From Enoplolaimus lenunculus (lineage: Eukaryota > Nematoda > Enoplea > Enoplida > Thoracostomopsidae): a stretch of DNA of 64,000 nt. The first letter of the stretch is position 1; every line of letters starts with the position of its first letter. The stretch is from NCBI GenBank assembly GCA_030248215.1, contig JASANG010002422.1:1-64000 (forward strand), written 5' to 3'. The notes under the pieces were generated by a model. That model worked only from the letters and a program-made list of their open reading frames with translations. It did not search any database and was not told where the DNA came from. Of the stretch, positions 1 to 11,014 are shown in pieces. A program made the position numbers and the translations under genes.

Positions 1-82
1 AAACGCAACGCCCGGTGGTGCATTTGTACCATACGAGACTCTAAGAGTTGCACACTCTTGTCATTATACACTCTTGCTTATA
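1..82. mobile_element. H family right end, cut by window edge
   Basis: AAACGCAACGCCCGGTGGTG, then GTTGCACACTCTTGTCATTA; same as the right part of the copy at 44351-44672. Confidence 0.8.
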
Positions 83-209
83 GCAATAGGAATCTTTACA
101 CCTAATCTAAAACTCCCTGTAGAATTCTAATTCTACTAAATTAACTAAGAAAAAATAATATATAAATTTGTAGAAACACTGAAATTATACACCAAATGCT
201 ACATAAACT

Positions 210-375
210 CGGGCCCGTAGCCCGAGGGTAGCCAGTGGGCAGGCTAAGCCTCCTGGGGGAATTTGCCATCCCCTAGAATATTTTCAACCATGCTTGTAAG
301 TCATCGAAAACCCTTATATGCCTTTCCGGATAACTGTTTAGCCCACCTTAGCAAAGTGAGCTGGCTACTGACTTG
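210..375 (+). mobile_element. C family copy 1
   Basis: Starts CGGGCCCGTAGCC; TTTTCAACCATGCTTGTAAG landmark; right end GAGCTGGCTACTGAC. Confidence 0.85.
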
Positions 376-688
376 CATTTGTTACAACTTTTGTTTCTCG
401 TATCCTCAAATGGCTTAATCAATGGTATAGTCAAAATTTAGTCAAAAATTTTAAAAATCTAATATTTTTTAAAATTTTAACAGCTATGTGGGTCATTCTA
501 TTTAATTTGTGTTACTTTTGTGTAAATTTTTTGATATCTGCCAAACCTGAGAAATTTTGCTTGTTTTCATAGGATTTGGCAAACTAGTGTGGTCTTCAAT
601 AGTTACGGTCAAAAAACTCCATAGAGAAAGTGCACGAAATTTTTTATTTTGGTTAACACTTTTTACCCGTTAGCTATGTTTTACGGTT

Positions 689-1497
689 AAACGGTTGGTT
701 TCACCCCAACAGTAGGTTTCACCCCAACGGTTGGTTTCACCCAACAGTCGGTTTCACCCCAACGGTTGGTTTCACCCAACAGTCGGTTTCACCCCAACGG
801 TTGGTTTCACCCCAACGGTTGGTTTCAGCCCAACGGTTGGTTTCACCCCAACGGTTGGTTTCACCCCAACGGTTGGTTTCACCCTAACGGTTCGTTTCAC
901 CCTAACGGTTGGTTTTGCCCTAACGGTTGGTTTCACCCCAACGGTTGGTTTGACCCAAACGATTAGTTTCACCCCATCGGTTGGTTTCACCCTAACGGTT
1001 CGTTTCACCCTAACGGTTGGTTTTGCCCTAACGGTTGGTTTCACCCCAACGGTTGGTTTCACCCTAACGATTGGTATCACCCCATCGGTTGGTTTTACCC
1101 CAACGGTTCGTTTTGCACCAACGGTTGGTTTCACCCTAACGGTTCGTTTCACCCTAACGGTTGGTTTTGCCCTAACGATTAGTTTCACCCCATCGGTTGG
1201 TTTCACCCCAACGGTTGGTTGCATCCCAACGGTCGGTTTCACCCTAACGGTTGGTTTCACCCAACGATCGGTTTCACCCCAACGGTTGGTGTCGCCCCAC
1301 GGTTGGTTTCACCTCAGCGGTTGGTTTCACCCCAGCGGTTAATTCCGCCCCAGCGGTTGGTTTCACCCCAACGGTTGATTTCATTCCAACGGTCGGTTTC
1401 AGGCCAAGGGTTGGTTTCACACAAACGGTTAGCTTCATCGCAACGGACGATGTCACCCCCATCGTTTGCTTCGCCACAACTCTTGGTGTCATACAAA
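689..1497 (+). repeat. 18-bp minisatellite with higher-order pattern
   Basis: About 45 tandem copies of GGTTTCACCCCAACGGTT. Variant units (CACCCTAACGGTTCG, then TTTTGCCCTAACGG) recur as an ordered block at about 880, 985 and 1130, showing higher-order amplification. The right third (from about 1290) is degenerate. The unit is a multiple of three without stops, so several frames are open on both strands, reading GFTPTV or VKPTVG hexapeptides. Confidence 0.95.
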
Positions 1498-1641
1498 TAC
1501 TTTGATTAGGCGCTTGTTACCATGATAATAGTTTCTTTCAACCAAGCGATCTGTTTAAACTCAGTATTTAGTTTAATCAGTCCTCTCATTTTTCATAACC
1601 TGGATTGATGGATTAAAGCCTCTGCGTGGTAAAGCGGTTGA

Positions 1642-2510
1642 AACTAGAAAAAATGCTCAGCACTGGAGCTACAAGGGATATGTTTCAAATTCCTATTAAA
1701 AGTATGGTAAACTAGATAAGCACATTCGTTTGATGTAACCTGGAAAAGTATTAAGAAACAATAGCTTCCAAAATGGACAGCAAAATTTCTGTAATTTTCT
1801 TTTATAAGAAACAGATGCTTTTCTTGAATGCGAAGCAAAATAATTTCTGAAATGCAGACAGATTTAGCTTGGAATTCATGAATGTATATTGAAGTTCTCT
1901 ACAAGAACGTACTAAATTTATCTATGGCTTTGTATTACCATAGATAAGTGAATTTCATAAGAGCATTGTGTGGTAACATAATGGCTGTGTTAAAGTCCTG
2001 ATGACCAATTTTGTTAGATACTTTCTTAAACAGACATCACAAAACGAATCGCAATTGATGCTTTAAAACGGCTCAACTTATAAGCGACTTTTGAGTTTAC
2101 TCGATTTTTGACCTTAGTGACAAATTGTATAAATGCGCATTTCCCACCCGAGTTATCTGTTTCACTGCATAGTCACGTCTATAGGAGCTCACAAATCGCA
2201 CCGTATTCTGGCAACATCGATAAATCTGGCAAAATCAAAGAGCGGTATACATCAGCCATGTCTCTGCGACCCTAAAGAAACTTCTGAAAATTCCTAACAA
2301 ATCCTGTCACAAACTTTAAAGTTAGAAATAGATTTGCTGTCCACAAGATGATTCAGCAAAATTAATAGTTAACATGATTTTGGAAGCTATTGTTTCTTAA
2401 TACTTTTCCAGGTTACATCAAACGAATGTGCTGATCGAGTTTACCATACTTTTAATAGGAATAGGAAACATATGCCTTGTTGCTCAAGTGCTGAGCATTT
2501 TTTTCTAGTT
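1642..2510. mobile_element. 869-bp element with long inverted ends (about 135 bp)
   Basis: 1642-1774 is the inverted complement of 2377-2510, beginning AACTAGAAAAAATGCTCAGC. The complementarity resumes inside after a gap (GGACAGCAAA at 1775 against TTTGCTGTCC near 2333). No transposase frame. Class unassigned. Confidence 0.88.
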
Positions 2511-2610
2511 ACTAATTTATGATAGTTGCTATAACACAGTTGATAATACGGCTCTTAGATATATGTTTGCTTTCATTACATGTATGATGTAACGTGAACG
2601 TCAATTTGTC

Positions 2611-2816
2611 CCTGTTCGCAAGTAGCCATAACAAATCACCCATCTCCAGTTGGTGAAAGGTCTTGTAACTTTAACACCAAAAATGTTGCGGTTCAAAATT
2701 CAGCACAATTTTCGCATTTGATGTCTTCTACTTCAATACTATTGCAGAAGTTCGTCAATTTGAAAACCTATCGTTAACTGGTGATGAGTGCTATACACAT
2801 TTGAAAATATGTGCTC
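2611..2816. mobile_element. E family copy 1
   Basis: Diverged left end; CAGTTGGTGAAAGGTCTTGT and AACTGGTGATGAGTGCTATA present in inverted arrangement. Confidence 0.78.
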
Positions 2817-3526
2817 TTAATTTAAAATTATTAATTAAAAAATTGTTTTATTGCAGTGGGATTTGTTGAAATAAACGTCTTTGACTGCATTGTAAATTAG
2901 ATTTTTAACTTATGCGCCGTTTGCGTTAATTTAGAAAGCGTTTGCACAAAATCTCTTATAGACCACGGCTATCACGAGGTCCTTTGGACAACAGTGGCTG
3001 ATCCAGGATCTTGGGATGCTGAAAAAACGGGTTTAGTGTTGTGAAAATCGACCCTGTGTTGTATCCACGCAAATTGTTTCTAGCTATTTGTCAACGAAAT
3101 TATATACATTACAAGGCAGCTTTTGTTGTACAATTTGTATCGCAAAAGTTTCGCAGCTTATGATTGGCGCAAAATTAATGTTACCCTATTAAATCTTTCT
3201 TAATTTTTGTTATTATAAATGAAAAAATAACTTTTAGTAATTTTAGCTAAGTATAGAGAATTTGTATATTTTAGCTAAATATATAGAATTTGTATGTTTA
3301 CCATACAGATTAATTCGGTTCCGGTTCCGATCGTGACTCTATTGACTTCCGGATGTACGACGTTTAATTTTAGTTCCGCTACAGTTGGTTGGTATGATGC
3401 AAAACGCAAAAGAGAAGGATTTAAACAAGGCGGCCTAAATCATTGGTATACAAATTATGTTCGGGTTTGGTTGCATGCGCTGCTAACCATGCTATGCTAT
3501 TTAGCTTTTTTAGCTAATTTTTTATG

Positions 3527-4116
3527 TATTAATACTTAAACATTTATATTAATACTTAAAATGTTATATTAATACTTAAAATGTTATATTAATACTTAAA
3601 ATGTAATATTAATACTTAAAATATTATATTAATGCTTAAAATGTTATATTATTATATACTTAAAATGTTATACCTATTAATACTTAAAATGTTATGTTAA
3701 TACTTAATATGTTAGATTAAAACTTAAAATGTTATATTAAGGCTTAAAATGTTATATTAAGGCTTAAAATGTTATATTATATTACTTAATATGTTATATT
3801 AATAATTAAAACGTTATTGTAATATTTAAAATGTTATATTAATATTTAAAAATGTTATTTTAATATTTAAAATGTTATATTAATACTTGAAATGTTATAT
3901 TAATACTTAAAATGATATATTAATACTTAAAATGTTTTATTAATAGTTAATATGTTATATTAATACTTAAAATGGTATATTAATACTTAAAATGTTATAT
4001 TAATACTTAAAATGTTATATTAATACTTAAAATGTTATATTAATACTTAAAATGTTATATTAATACTTAAAATGTTATATTAATACTTAAAATGTTATAT
4101 TAATACTTAAAATGTT
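3527..4116 (+). repeat. 20-bp AT-rich minisatellite
   Basis: About 29 tandem copies of TTATATTAATACTTAAAATG. The middle is diverged and the last seven or so units are almost identical, so the right end was the most recently homogenised. Confidence 0.95.
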
Positions 4117-4253
4117 GCAAATTTTTTTCGCTGCAATAATTGCTAAATTCGAGCAGTTTATATATTATTGCAACGAAAATGTTGCAACGTATGCACGCCG
4201 CTTTATCTTGTTCTACATCTTCGGGTTTCTTCAATTAAGACATTTACGCAATT

Positions 4254-4385
4254 TTTATTTTTATGCTTAGACTTAGGCTTCTGCTTGGACTTAGGCTTAT
4301 GCTTATACTTAGGCTTCGACTCGGACTTAGGCTTATACTTAAACTTAGGCTTCGGTTCGGACTTAGGCCTAAGCTTAAGCTTCTA
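4254..4385 (+). repeat. TTAGGC-like array without recognised element ends
   Basis: CTTAGGCTTCTGCTTGGACT-type degenerate hexamers (TTAGGC, TTGGAC, TTATGC), directly right of the 20-bp minisatellite. Confidence 0.8.
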
Positions 4386-4640
4386 GTGCTTTTGGCTTTG
4401 TCTTTTTCTGTCTATAGTATCTATTTATAATCTATCTTTTATACATTTTTCTTATTTTAAGAAATTATTTTGGGGTGTTTCTAATTAAACACCGGCTGTT
4501 TTTCCAGGTATCGTTAGATTTAAAGCTATTTTAGTTTTCTTTATTTATCAACGGTATTTAATTTGGTTTTGCTTTGGTTAGTATCTTGTTGTTTGCTTTA
4601 CTATTACATAGTTCAAGCTATCAGTATTTATCTTCTGCCA

Positions 4641-4810
4641 CGCTTGTACCCAGTTCACCTTGCTAGGGAAGCTAAAAAATTTTCAGGAACGAGGTATGCA
4701 AGAGTTTTCGATGTCTTACAGGCAAGGCGGAAAACTTTCTGCGGGGGGTGGCAAAATTCTTCCAAGGGGTGTGAGACACGCCCCCTGGCCTCTCTCTGGG
4801 TACGGGCCCG
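4641..4810 (-). mobile_element. C family copy 2
   Basis: Reverse copy with both ends (TTGTACCCAG and CTGGGTACGGGCCCG). Confidence 0.85.
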
Positions 4811-5089
4811 ACTTTTGTGCACATACACATTCAATACAGATACAACTATTAATTGTTCACTGAAATTTGTTCGTTCAATGTTGGCTAAATTTGATTCAAT
4901 ACAGTTGTTAAGATTACTGAATAAAATCATACGTGTGAACGCAGTTGCAAGTCGAGTTAATTTTTTAAAATTTAAATTGAAAATTATATTTCATTTTACT
5001 TCGGTTGAAATATTAATTTCGTGTTGCATAAACTTAAATTATGTTGCATTTACTTAGTACCGAAATACCGTATTTAAGCATGTATACCA

Positions 5090-5208
5090 CCTAGAAACCA
5101 GAAACTTTTTCGACCACCTATTAAATTGTCAACGTTTACCAGTAAGTCATCGGAAACCTTTGAATGTCCCTTATTGCACCCCAACAAGTGGAGTTGGCTG
5201 AGTGCCTG
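5090..5208 (+). mobile_element. C family copy 3 (eroded)
   Basis: Recognised by AGTAAGTCATCGGAAACC and the AGTTGGCTGAGTGCCTG end. Confidence 0.6.
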
Positions 5209-5473
5209 TATCGAAATTTGTTTCAGATTCAGAAAAAATATTAATTTTTAAAGTTTGATGGCCGTTTAAACTGAAACTGGCAAAGTTAAACTTGTAAGTT
5301 CAGGTTTGAAGTTATTTTTTGGGCACACAAAGTACGTTTGAATATATTAAAAGAAGTATTATTAACAGAAATCTGAACGAGAAAACATTTATATATTTTT
5401 CTGCTTAAAAACAATAATTCTTTAAGTTTATGTAATTTCAAATTTTTCTTGAAGTTTTATTAATGTGAGAACA

Positions 5474-5605
5474 TTAACCCTTTTTTAAAAGAATATTTTC
5501 TGTTTCGTCTAAAAGCTAATTTCATGCTACAATTCGAATCACAGCCTCACGGATGAAAGGCGTTTTACCATCACCGTTCAGCTAATAGTCACAACTCTCT
5601 ATGTG
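5474..5605 (-). mobile_element. S2 fragment (tRNA-like, eroded)
   Basis: TTAACCCTTTTTT end and a minus-strand module with CAATTCGAATCACAG, reverse of a B box. Confidence 0.65.
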
Positions 5606-6216
5606 AAAAGTAGTTTATAGATAGTAAAATTGAAAATGTTTTCAATTAATATTTTAATTTTTGATATATTTTAAAAATTCATTTTAAAATCATTAATTTG
5701 ATTTTTTCAAGTATAAAACTTTTCGATCCTTAGACAAATTTCTTGGACACAACACCAATTTTTAAGCGTAACCTTTGGTCAAATATTTGACAATTTCTTT
5801 AGACCCTTGCGGGTCTAGAAATTGAAATCAGGTTGTTTTAATTTTCTTAACAGTTTCTAAGTACAGGTCAAACCGTAGGCGTAGCCATGATTTTAGAATT
5901 TGGGGGATATGTTCTATTGAAATTTTCAAACGGGTGGATGAGCTTTCCTGTATTGCAAACGGATGCCGTTTCTGACAACCCCCTTGATCAAAAATCCCAA
6001 CGACGTTTTGAAACTTCCCGTGGCTTTGCCGTTGGTTTGCATATTTGAGCTTCGCAAGACCTGACCAAGAGTTATAAATTTGAATATTTTGAAAAATTCG
6101 ATTTAAGTCGCTGTGACGTGTTTTAGTGGTGTCGATAAAATTTTTACTCAAAAATGTAAGAAATTTTGTATACCCATCTACTTTGATTCCGTAACTAAGA
6201 CCCTGGACTTCGTAGT

Positions 6217-6270
6217 GTTCGTTTGTTACAAGACCTATTACAAACTGGTGATAGATGCTGCACACATTTG
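6217..6270. mobile_element. E family fragment
   Basis: Right end only: ACAAACTGGTGATAGATGCT plus CACATTTGAAA. Confidence 0.65.
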
Positions 6271-6707
6271 AAATAAACTTCTCGCTTATTTAACGACCCC
6301 TTGCTTATATTAAATCTTTGGTTTGCTGTGTTCTATTTTAGCATTTGCTATTTAGATTAGCTTAACGACTCTTTCTTACTTTTTACTTTATTTATCTTAT
6401 CGGGTTTTGTAATAATTGCCCTCATAATTTAGTAATATTAAGGTATAATTTGAAGTCATTGTTGCAACTGAATGTAACGAACGCGCGAGAATATTTTTTG
6501 ATCCCTAAACATGGCCCTTGGACCAATTTCTGTCAGTCATAAATACTCGTCTAAAAGTTACAAAATCCTATGTTAGCTTAAACTGTTGTCAGTGCGCAGT
6601 TAAGAATATGAGTCTTTATTCTGTAAAGTATATCCTGTTTTGCTATATCCTGTTTTGCTTGTTTCATTTTTGTTTTTCGTTTAATTTTTATTTTTGTTTA
6701 TTTTCAG

Positions 6708-6878
6708 GCAAACAACTGGACACGGGTCACTATTCGATGCGGGCTACGACTATTTGGCTCAATTAATTCCTTCGACTTCTGGACTACAAAGGCCGGGCAC
6801 AAATAGTGGGGGTGGCGATCCTTTGGAACCGTTATCATACAATAGCCGTCCACATCAAAAGTCTTCAATTGACCACAG
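6708..6878 (+). CDS. unc13: unc-13/Munc13 homologue, internal exon 1 of window (linker)
   Basis: Internal coding exon of 171 nt. A pyrimidine-rich tract ending TTTTCAG precedes it and the donor ACAG/GTAAAT follows. It enters with one base completing a codon and leaves with two (AG). The next exon supplies the A, giving AGA (Arg), so the two exons join in frame. The 56 full codons read QTTGHGSLFDAGYDYLAQ and then a Ser/Gly/Pro-rich stretch ending SSIDH. No domain is recognised. By position it belongs to the poorly conserved linker between the N-terminal C2A domain (which in this family binds RIM) and C1. Assignment to unc-13 rests on phase compatibility with the downstream exons. The short hydrophobic patch YDYLAQLIPS might be a partner-binding motif, but that is a guess. 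The upstream joining exon is outside the window. Confidence 0.62.
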
Positions 6879-7117
6879 GTAAATTTTGGCTGATTTTACC
6901 AAAAATTCGCTTTAATATCTTGTGATTTGGCAATTTCTTAAATTGACTCCAACGGGATATAAATAAATACCGAGAGCTGAAGGTCGGGATTTTTAGCTAA
7001 ATTTGGGTTCAAATTTGAAAGAAGGTTTAAATCGTACAGTTATACCTACTTTTGAAAATCATTAATTTTTTGCAATATTCTTGCTATTTACGCTGTTAAG
7101 CATAATTTAAATAATAT

Positions 7118-7256
7118 GCCCGTATTCTCAAATGTGAAGATTTGTGTTACTTTAGAACAAATTGAACGATGTCGCTGAAATATTTAGCAAATTTTTTGAA
7201 CTTGAATTAAAGACCTATCACCGACTGGTGATAGGTACTGCACACAGTTGAGTATA
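7118..7256. mobile_element. E family copy (short)
   Basis: GCCCGTATTCTCAAATGTG to GGTGATAGGTACTGCACAC. Confidence 0.78.
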
Positions 7257-7273
7257 ATCTCGTTTTTAGACAC

Positions 7274-7498
7274 ATATTGTCATATGTATGTAGCACCTAT
7301 CACTAGTTGGTAAATAGGTCTTGTAACTTTCAAACCAGCGAATGGAATGCTAAGGATTAAAATCAGCACATTTTTCGCATATCATTTGCTCTAATCTTGC
7401 ACCAATTCTGAATGCACCAACTGCAACAGAGTTGGTGAGTTTGAAAACCTATTGCTAACTGATGATAGTTGCTATATACATTTGAGAATATGGGCCCT
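7274..7498. mobile_element. E family copy
   Basis: TGTAGCACCTATCACTAGTT to TACATTTGAGAATATGGGCC; lies 18 bp from the preceding copy. Confidence 0.85.
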
Positions 7499-7519
7499 AG
7501 TCTCAAGTCACAAACCATT

Positions 7520-7876
7520 GCCCGTATTCTCAAATGTGTGTAGCCACTATCACCATAGTTGGTGATAGATCTTGGAACTTTTTACTACTGAATATTGAGC
7601 TTCGAAACTTAACACACCTTTCAGAATTGATTCGTTCGAATTCTGTACCAGGGTGCAACCGGAGCTGAAAAATACCGGAGCCGGAGTCGGAGGTCAACGA
7701 AACTTGCCGGAGCCGGGCGAAATTAGGTAGTAAAAACAATGTTTAATTTAGTTAATTTTAGCCAATATCTGCAATCTGTACCAAGTTTTAAATCAGTAAC
7801 TGCAACAGTTTGCTAGTTACCAAGACTTGTATCGCTAACTGTTGATAGATGCTATACACATTTGAGAATATAGGCC
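7520..7876. mobile_element. E family copy with J insertion
   Basis: GCCCGTATTCTCAAATGTGT and ACACATTTGAGAATATAGGC ends; enlarged by a J fragment at 7649-7778. Confidence 0.85.
7649..7778. mobile_element. J family fragment (CCGGAG-rich subfamily)
   Basis: CAGGGTGCAACCGGAGCTG followed by CCGGAGCC repeats and TTAGCCAATATCTGCAATCT, as in the copy at 21467-21930. Confidence 0.8.
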
Positions 7877-8417
7877 CATATTTCGTGTTTTCTATCATCT
7901 TATCATTTATGATGTTATTACTCAAAATGACAATGTTTTTTTAAGAATTTTAACTGATTTTTTTGCGAAAAGTAAATAACCCGAGCTGTTTTAGCGAATG
8001 TCTAAAATATTTCATTTAGATTTAAAATATTCGATCTAAAACTTTCCTAAATCACATTACTAAAACGCGGTTCGCCTCAAATGGCTTAAGTCTATTTTTT
8101 GACAGCTTTTTATCAGCGTTTCTGAGACATGCGATATTTAAAAGTTGTATTTGAAAACCTTTTATTGAGATTAAGATAAACGTGAGTTCAAAATTGGGGT
8201 TTTTTTGGTAATTTTTAATGAAAGCGACATTCCTGATTTGCGATTGGTTAAATGGAACATTACAGACCCATCTGAATCCAAGGATTGTCGCGTTCAGATC
8301 AATACATCGTTGTTATTGTGCCGAAGGAATAAAGACAGATTTAATTTTAGTATTTTGAGACAATATACCATTTGACTGTTGAAATTCTATTGTTTGAAAT
8401 TATGTCAGAAGCTTCTA

Positions 8418-8626
8418 CACTGCAAAAAATGGTGAGACAAATTGGCTGTCTCCGAAACAGACTTTCCGGGACTACACAAACTGAGACAAATTCGACTCCG
8501 GCAGAGTCAAACGTGCAACTCAGTGAGTCGAATTAGACTCTGGCGTAGTCGAATTTGGCTCAGTTTGTGTAGTTTCGTAGAGCCTATTTCGGCGAGAGTC
8601 AATTTGACTCACCATTTTTTGCACTG
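8418..8626. mobile_element. D: Tc1/mariner-like palindromic MITE, copy 1
   Basis: CACTGCAAAAAATGGTGAG at both ends in inverted form, flanked by TA on each side. The whole 209 bp is nearly one perfect hairpin with arms of about 100 bp. Confidence 0.93.
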
Positions 8627-9103
8627 TAGTGTGTGAAGTGAGCCCCTTATTTGAGAGTATGTACGACGGTAAACATGGCAATAGATTATAATTTTACTAA
8701 ATAAATTTCTTCTTAAAATGAACTCTAAATTGATAGCAATTTACGTTTCGAACTTTGGTGAAATTACGCAGTTGCGTTAGGACCCTAAATATTTCAAAAG
8801 CTAACGCAAATTAGATTACTGTAAACGATTTGCCAATTCCTATTTCAAAAACCAATATTTTAATGCTTATTAGCCAACTCGAACCAATCATAGATTGTTA
8901 CGTCATTGTAACCGGTGACGTAATCCAATTTTTATCATGACGTGTTCTAACCGCGACCACGTCACATTGAGACAAATATGTATGAATAGTACGAATTGAT
9001 AAAGTTGTAAGGTAGGGGACCATACCCATTTTTTGCAAAAAAAATTTTTTGACTCAACCGGCATTTTGAGTCTGCTATTGACTGTAATGATTATATTTTA
9101 TAG

Positions 9104-9680
9104 AATCGACCTTAACGAAATGGAATATATTTCCCAAACAAGCACATCAACAGCAAATGGTGCCGGCAACTTCAAAAAGAACCGAATGGCAACGCCGTAC
9201 GATGCTACAAGTCCAAGACTGGACCGACAAGACTCGAGTCATCCGGCGTGGTCAAACGGCGCCGCTACGCGCCACAACGGCTCAATTGGCGCGTTGCCGC
9301 CCAATTTTGGCGCGCAATCGAGCGCGCTAAAACGTAACGGCGAAATTTATTCAACGCAAACAAACGACGCACACGAAATGTCAGTTTCGGCGGAAACCTC
9401 GGTGCCACAACTCACTACAGGGAATAGCAATGCAAAATGGCTGAATTCACAACAACAAAATGGAATGATCCCAAACTCAAGACAAGATCGACAAGTTTTC
9501 GCGAATATTTTGGCTGGTACCAGAGATGCAAGAGTGAAGTCGGCAAGTGGCGGTCCAGAATTAGGAGGTCCTTCGTCCGGCCATAGGGACGGTCCAGAGT
9601 TAAGAGGTCCCTTCTCTGGTCATAGGGACGCTATTGTATATGGTGCGGACAATGGTTACCCTGATAAATCTATGCAAAAT
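9104..9680 (+). CDS. unc13: unc-13/Munc13 homologue, internal exon 2 (disordered linker)
   Basis: Coding exon of 577 nt (1 base plus 192 codons). The acceptor is TTTTATAG/AATCG and the donor is CAAAAT/GTAAGT, leaving in phase 0. The in-frame ATG at 9033 lies in the intron and is not the likely start, because phases match the exon at 6708-6878. The product begins IDLNEMEYISQTSTS and is rich in Ser, Thr, Asn, Gln and Gly, as expected for an intrinsically disordered spacer. It has no recognisable domain. Near the end a 13-residue block, GPELGGPSSGHRD, is repeated as GPELRGPFSGHRD, a 39-bp tandem duplication. The base composition is clearly more GC-rich and codon-like than the surrounding intron. 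Munc13 linkers are known to vary greatly in length and sequence between species, so a lack of similarity here is not odd. Confidence 0.78.
9552..9629 (+). repeat. 39-bp tandem duplication inside unc-13 exon
   Basis: Two copies (9552-9590 and 9591-9629) encode GPELGGPSSGHRD and GPELRGPFSGHRD. The 39-bp length keeps frame. Divergence at several third positions suggests it is not very recent. Confidence 0.85.
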
Positions 9681-9762
9681 GTAAGTTTAAAGTTATTATT
9701 AAGCGTTTTTCCTAAATTAAAATTAGATTTAAACTTAGAAAAATCTATTTTAGAAGAACAAA

Positions 9763-9917
9763 ACCATCAGCTCGCGTTACTACGGGGGGATAAATTGTTT
9801 TCAAAAGGAACATACAAGGCTTTTTGATGATTTACAAGCAAGGTTGAAAATTCCCTAGATAGGAAACGTTTATTCCAGGCGTGCTGAGTCACCCTGGACT
9901 TCCCTGGCTACGGATCC
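9763..9917 (-). mobile_element. C family copy 4, abutting an unc-13 exon
   Basis: ATCAGCTCGCGTTACTACGG to TGGCTACGGATCC; begins 82 bp after the donor at 9681. Confidence 0.78.
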
Positions 9918-9931
9918 GTACTGGTCTGAGC

Positions 9932-10324
9932 CAGGGATCGGCCGGATATCCGGTTCCGGTTTAATATCCGGCCAAATCCGACATCCGTATTCGGTTCGGG
10001 TATCCGGTACAAACCTGCCGGATACCGAATACTTGTGGTTGTGGTTCCAAATACCATAAAACTGTTTTTTGCACGTCAAAATACTGGATATTTTGAAGCG
10101 ACTGCAATTCCGAGCAATTTATGAATGGACATTGACAAGGAATGAAAAATCCAAGCCAAAAATTAATCTTAAATGTATAAATACATATTTTTGCACGACT
10201 CAAATATTTCCAACAGTGTACAAATTTAAATCCTATTATCCGGTTAACATCCGGCTCCGGTTCCAGTACAAAATTCACTATCCGGTTCCGGTATCCGATA
10301 AAATTAATATCCGGTCGATCCCTG
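9932..10324. mobile_element. J family complete copy
   Basis: CAGGGATCGGCCGGATAT to ATATCCGGTCGATCCCTG, flanks GTCTGAGC and GTGTGAGT match at 6 of 8. Arms of ATCCGGTTCCGG. Confidence 0.88.
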
Positions 10325-10495
10325 GTGTGAGTTATGATTTTGCGTGTTTTGTGTGTTACGAAAATTTTTTGTTACTTTCTAGAATTTCAAAGGATTCCCT
10401 TGCTATGAATACATCACACTGCAAATAAATATCATTGTGATGAGCGTGTACTTATATATAGTTGTCTATATTTTGTATCATTTAATCATTTTCAG

Positions 10496-11014
10496 GAGCG
10501 TAACCAACTTGAAAATCGTTCGTATACCAGCCAATTATCCGCTGAGCCTCTGTCAGACCGTGTTCCTTCAGTACACGATACTAGCCCTTCCACGTCAACA
10601 GCTACCACAAGACTCGAATTGCCCCTTCCAGGGATTCGACCGTCTCACGACACCACGGGCACGTCGCCTACCCCAAGTAAAGGCATCCTACGTGACACAT
10701 CGAAATCCTCGCAAGACTCGCACGCTGTGCTATCACCTCCAAGTCTCAGGGTAAAGCCACAATTTTCGGATACAACGTCCGCAACAAGCGCGACTGGTAG
10801 CTATGATGAATTTGGCGCTAATACGACTAGCTATGACATTGTTCAGAATATCACTTATCGCGAATCGGCAACGTCGACGCCGCAGAGTTGTTCAGTGGCG
10901 ACAACGACGGGAGGCGGCGACCTTGGCGGAACACCGCAATCGAGTGCAACTGGGACACCATCTTCGAACGCGACCCCTGCGACCGCAAGGGCAAGATACA
11001 AGCCGAACAAGACG
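10496..11014 (+). CDS. unc13: unc-13/Munc13 homologue, internal exon 3 (disordered linker)
   Basis: Coding exon of 519 nt (173 codons), phase 0 at both ends. The acceptor is CATTTTCAG/GAGCG and the donor is AAGACG/GTAAGT. The product starts ERNQLENRSYTSQLSAEP and continues as a Ser/Thr/Pro/Gly-rich chain with basic patches, ending TARARYKPNKT. It follows the exon ending at 9680 without a frame break (SMQN/ERNQ). There are many potential Ser-Pro and Thr-Pro phosphorylation sites (for example TSPTPS, VLSPPS). No globular domain or membrane segment is visible. It fits the long spacer ahead of the calmodulin-binding segment in long Munc13 isoforms. No ATG lies near its 5' edge, which supports an internal exon. 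Confidence 0.8.

Larger units (their letters stand above)
1..6707 (+). other. 3' part of an upstream unc-13 intron
   Basis: No exon is visible between the left edge and the acceptor at 6706-6707. Besides the repeats listed separately it holds unassigned AT-rich DNA. I see nothing specific in 376-688, 2817-3526 or 5210-6216 beyond fragments. The ORF at 6518-6766 and the long ORFs over the minisatellite have no coding character. Confidence 0.6.
6879..9103 (+). other. unc-13 intron (2.2 kb)
   Basis: Bounded by GTAAAT and TTTATAG. It holds four E-family copies or fragments with a J insertion, and a palindromic D element. The stretches 7877-8417 and 8627-9103 show only AT-rich unique-looking DNA. 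Confidence 0.75.
9681..10495 (+). other. unc-13 intron (0.8 kb)
   Basis: Bounded by GTAAGT and CATTTTCAG. Over half is transposon DNA: a C-family copy (9763-9917) and a complete J element (9932-10324) lie side by side. Confidence 0.8.

Noticed and set aside
731-1505. Long overlapping open frames encoding GFTPTV or VKPTVG repeats
   Set aside because: They fall wholly in the 18-bp minisatellite; several frames on both strands are open at once, and no splice sites or start context support any of them.
3294-3539. 81-codon open frame with a hydrophobic tail
   Set aside because: It ends at the start of the 20-bp minisatellite and has no splice partner or recognisable domain.
4563-5057. 164-codon open frame
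   Set aside because: It runs through a C-family MITE and has no coding character elsewhere.
5828-6265. 145-codon open frame on the minus strand
   Set aside because: It spans an E-family end and low-complexity DNA, with no domain, splice sites or codon bias.
9033-9103. ATG at 9033 as the start of a gene
   Set aside because: The stretch before 9104 is AT-rich intron ending in a good acceptor, and the reading phase matches the exon at 6708-6878.
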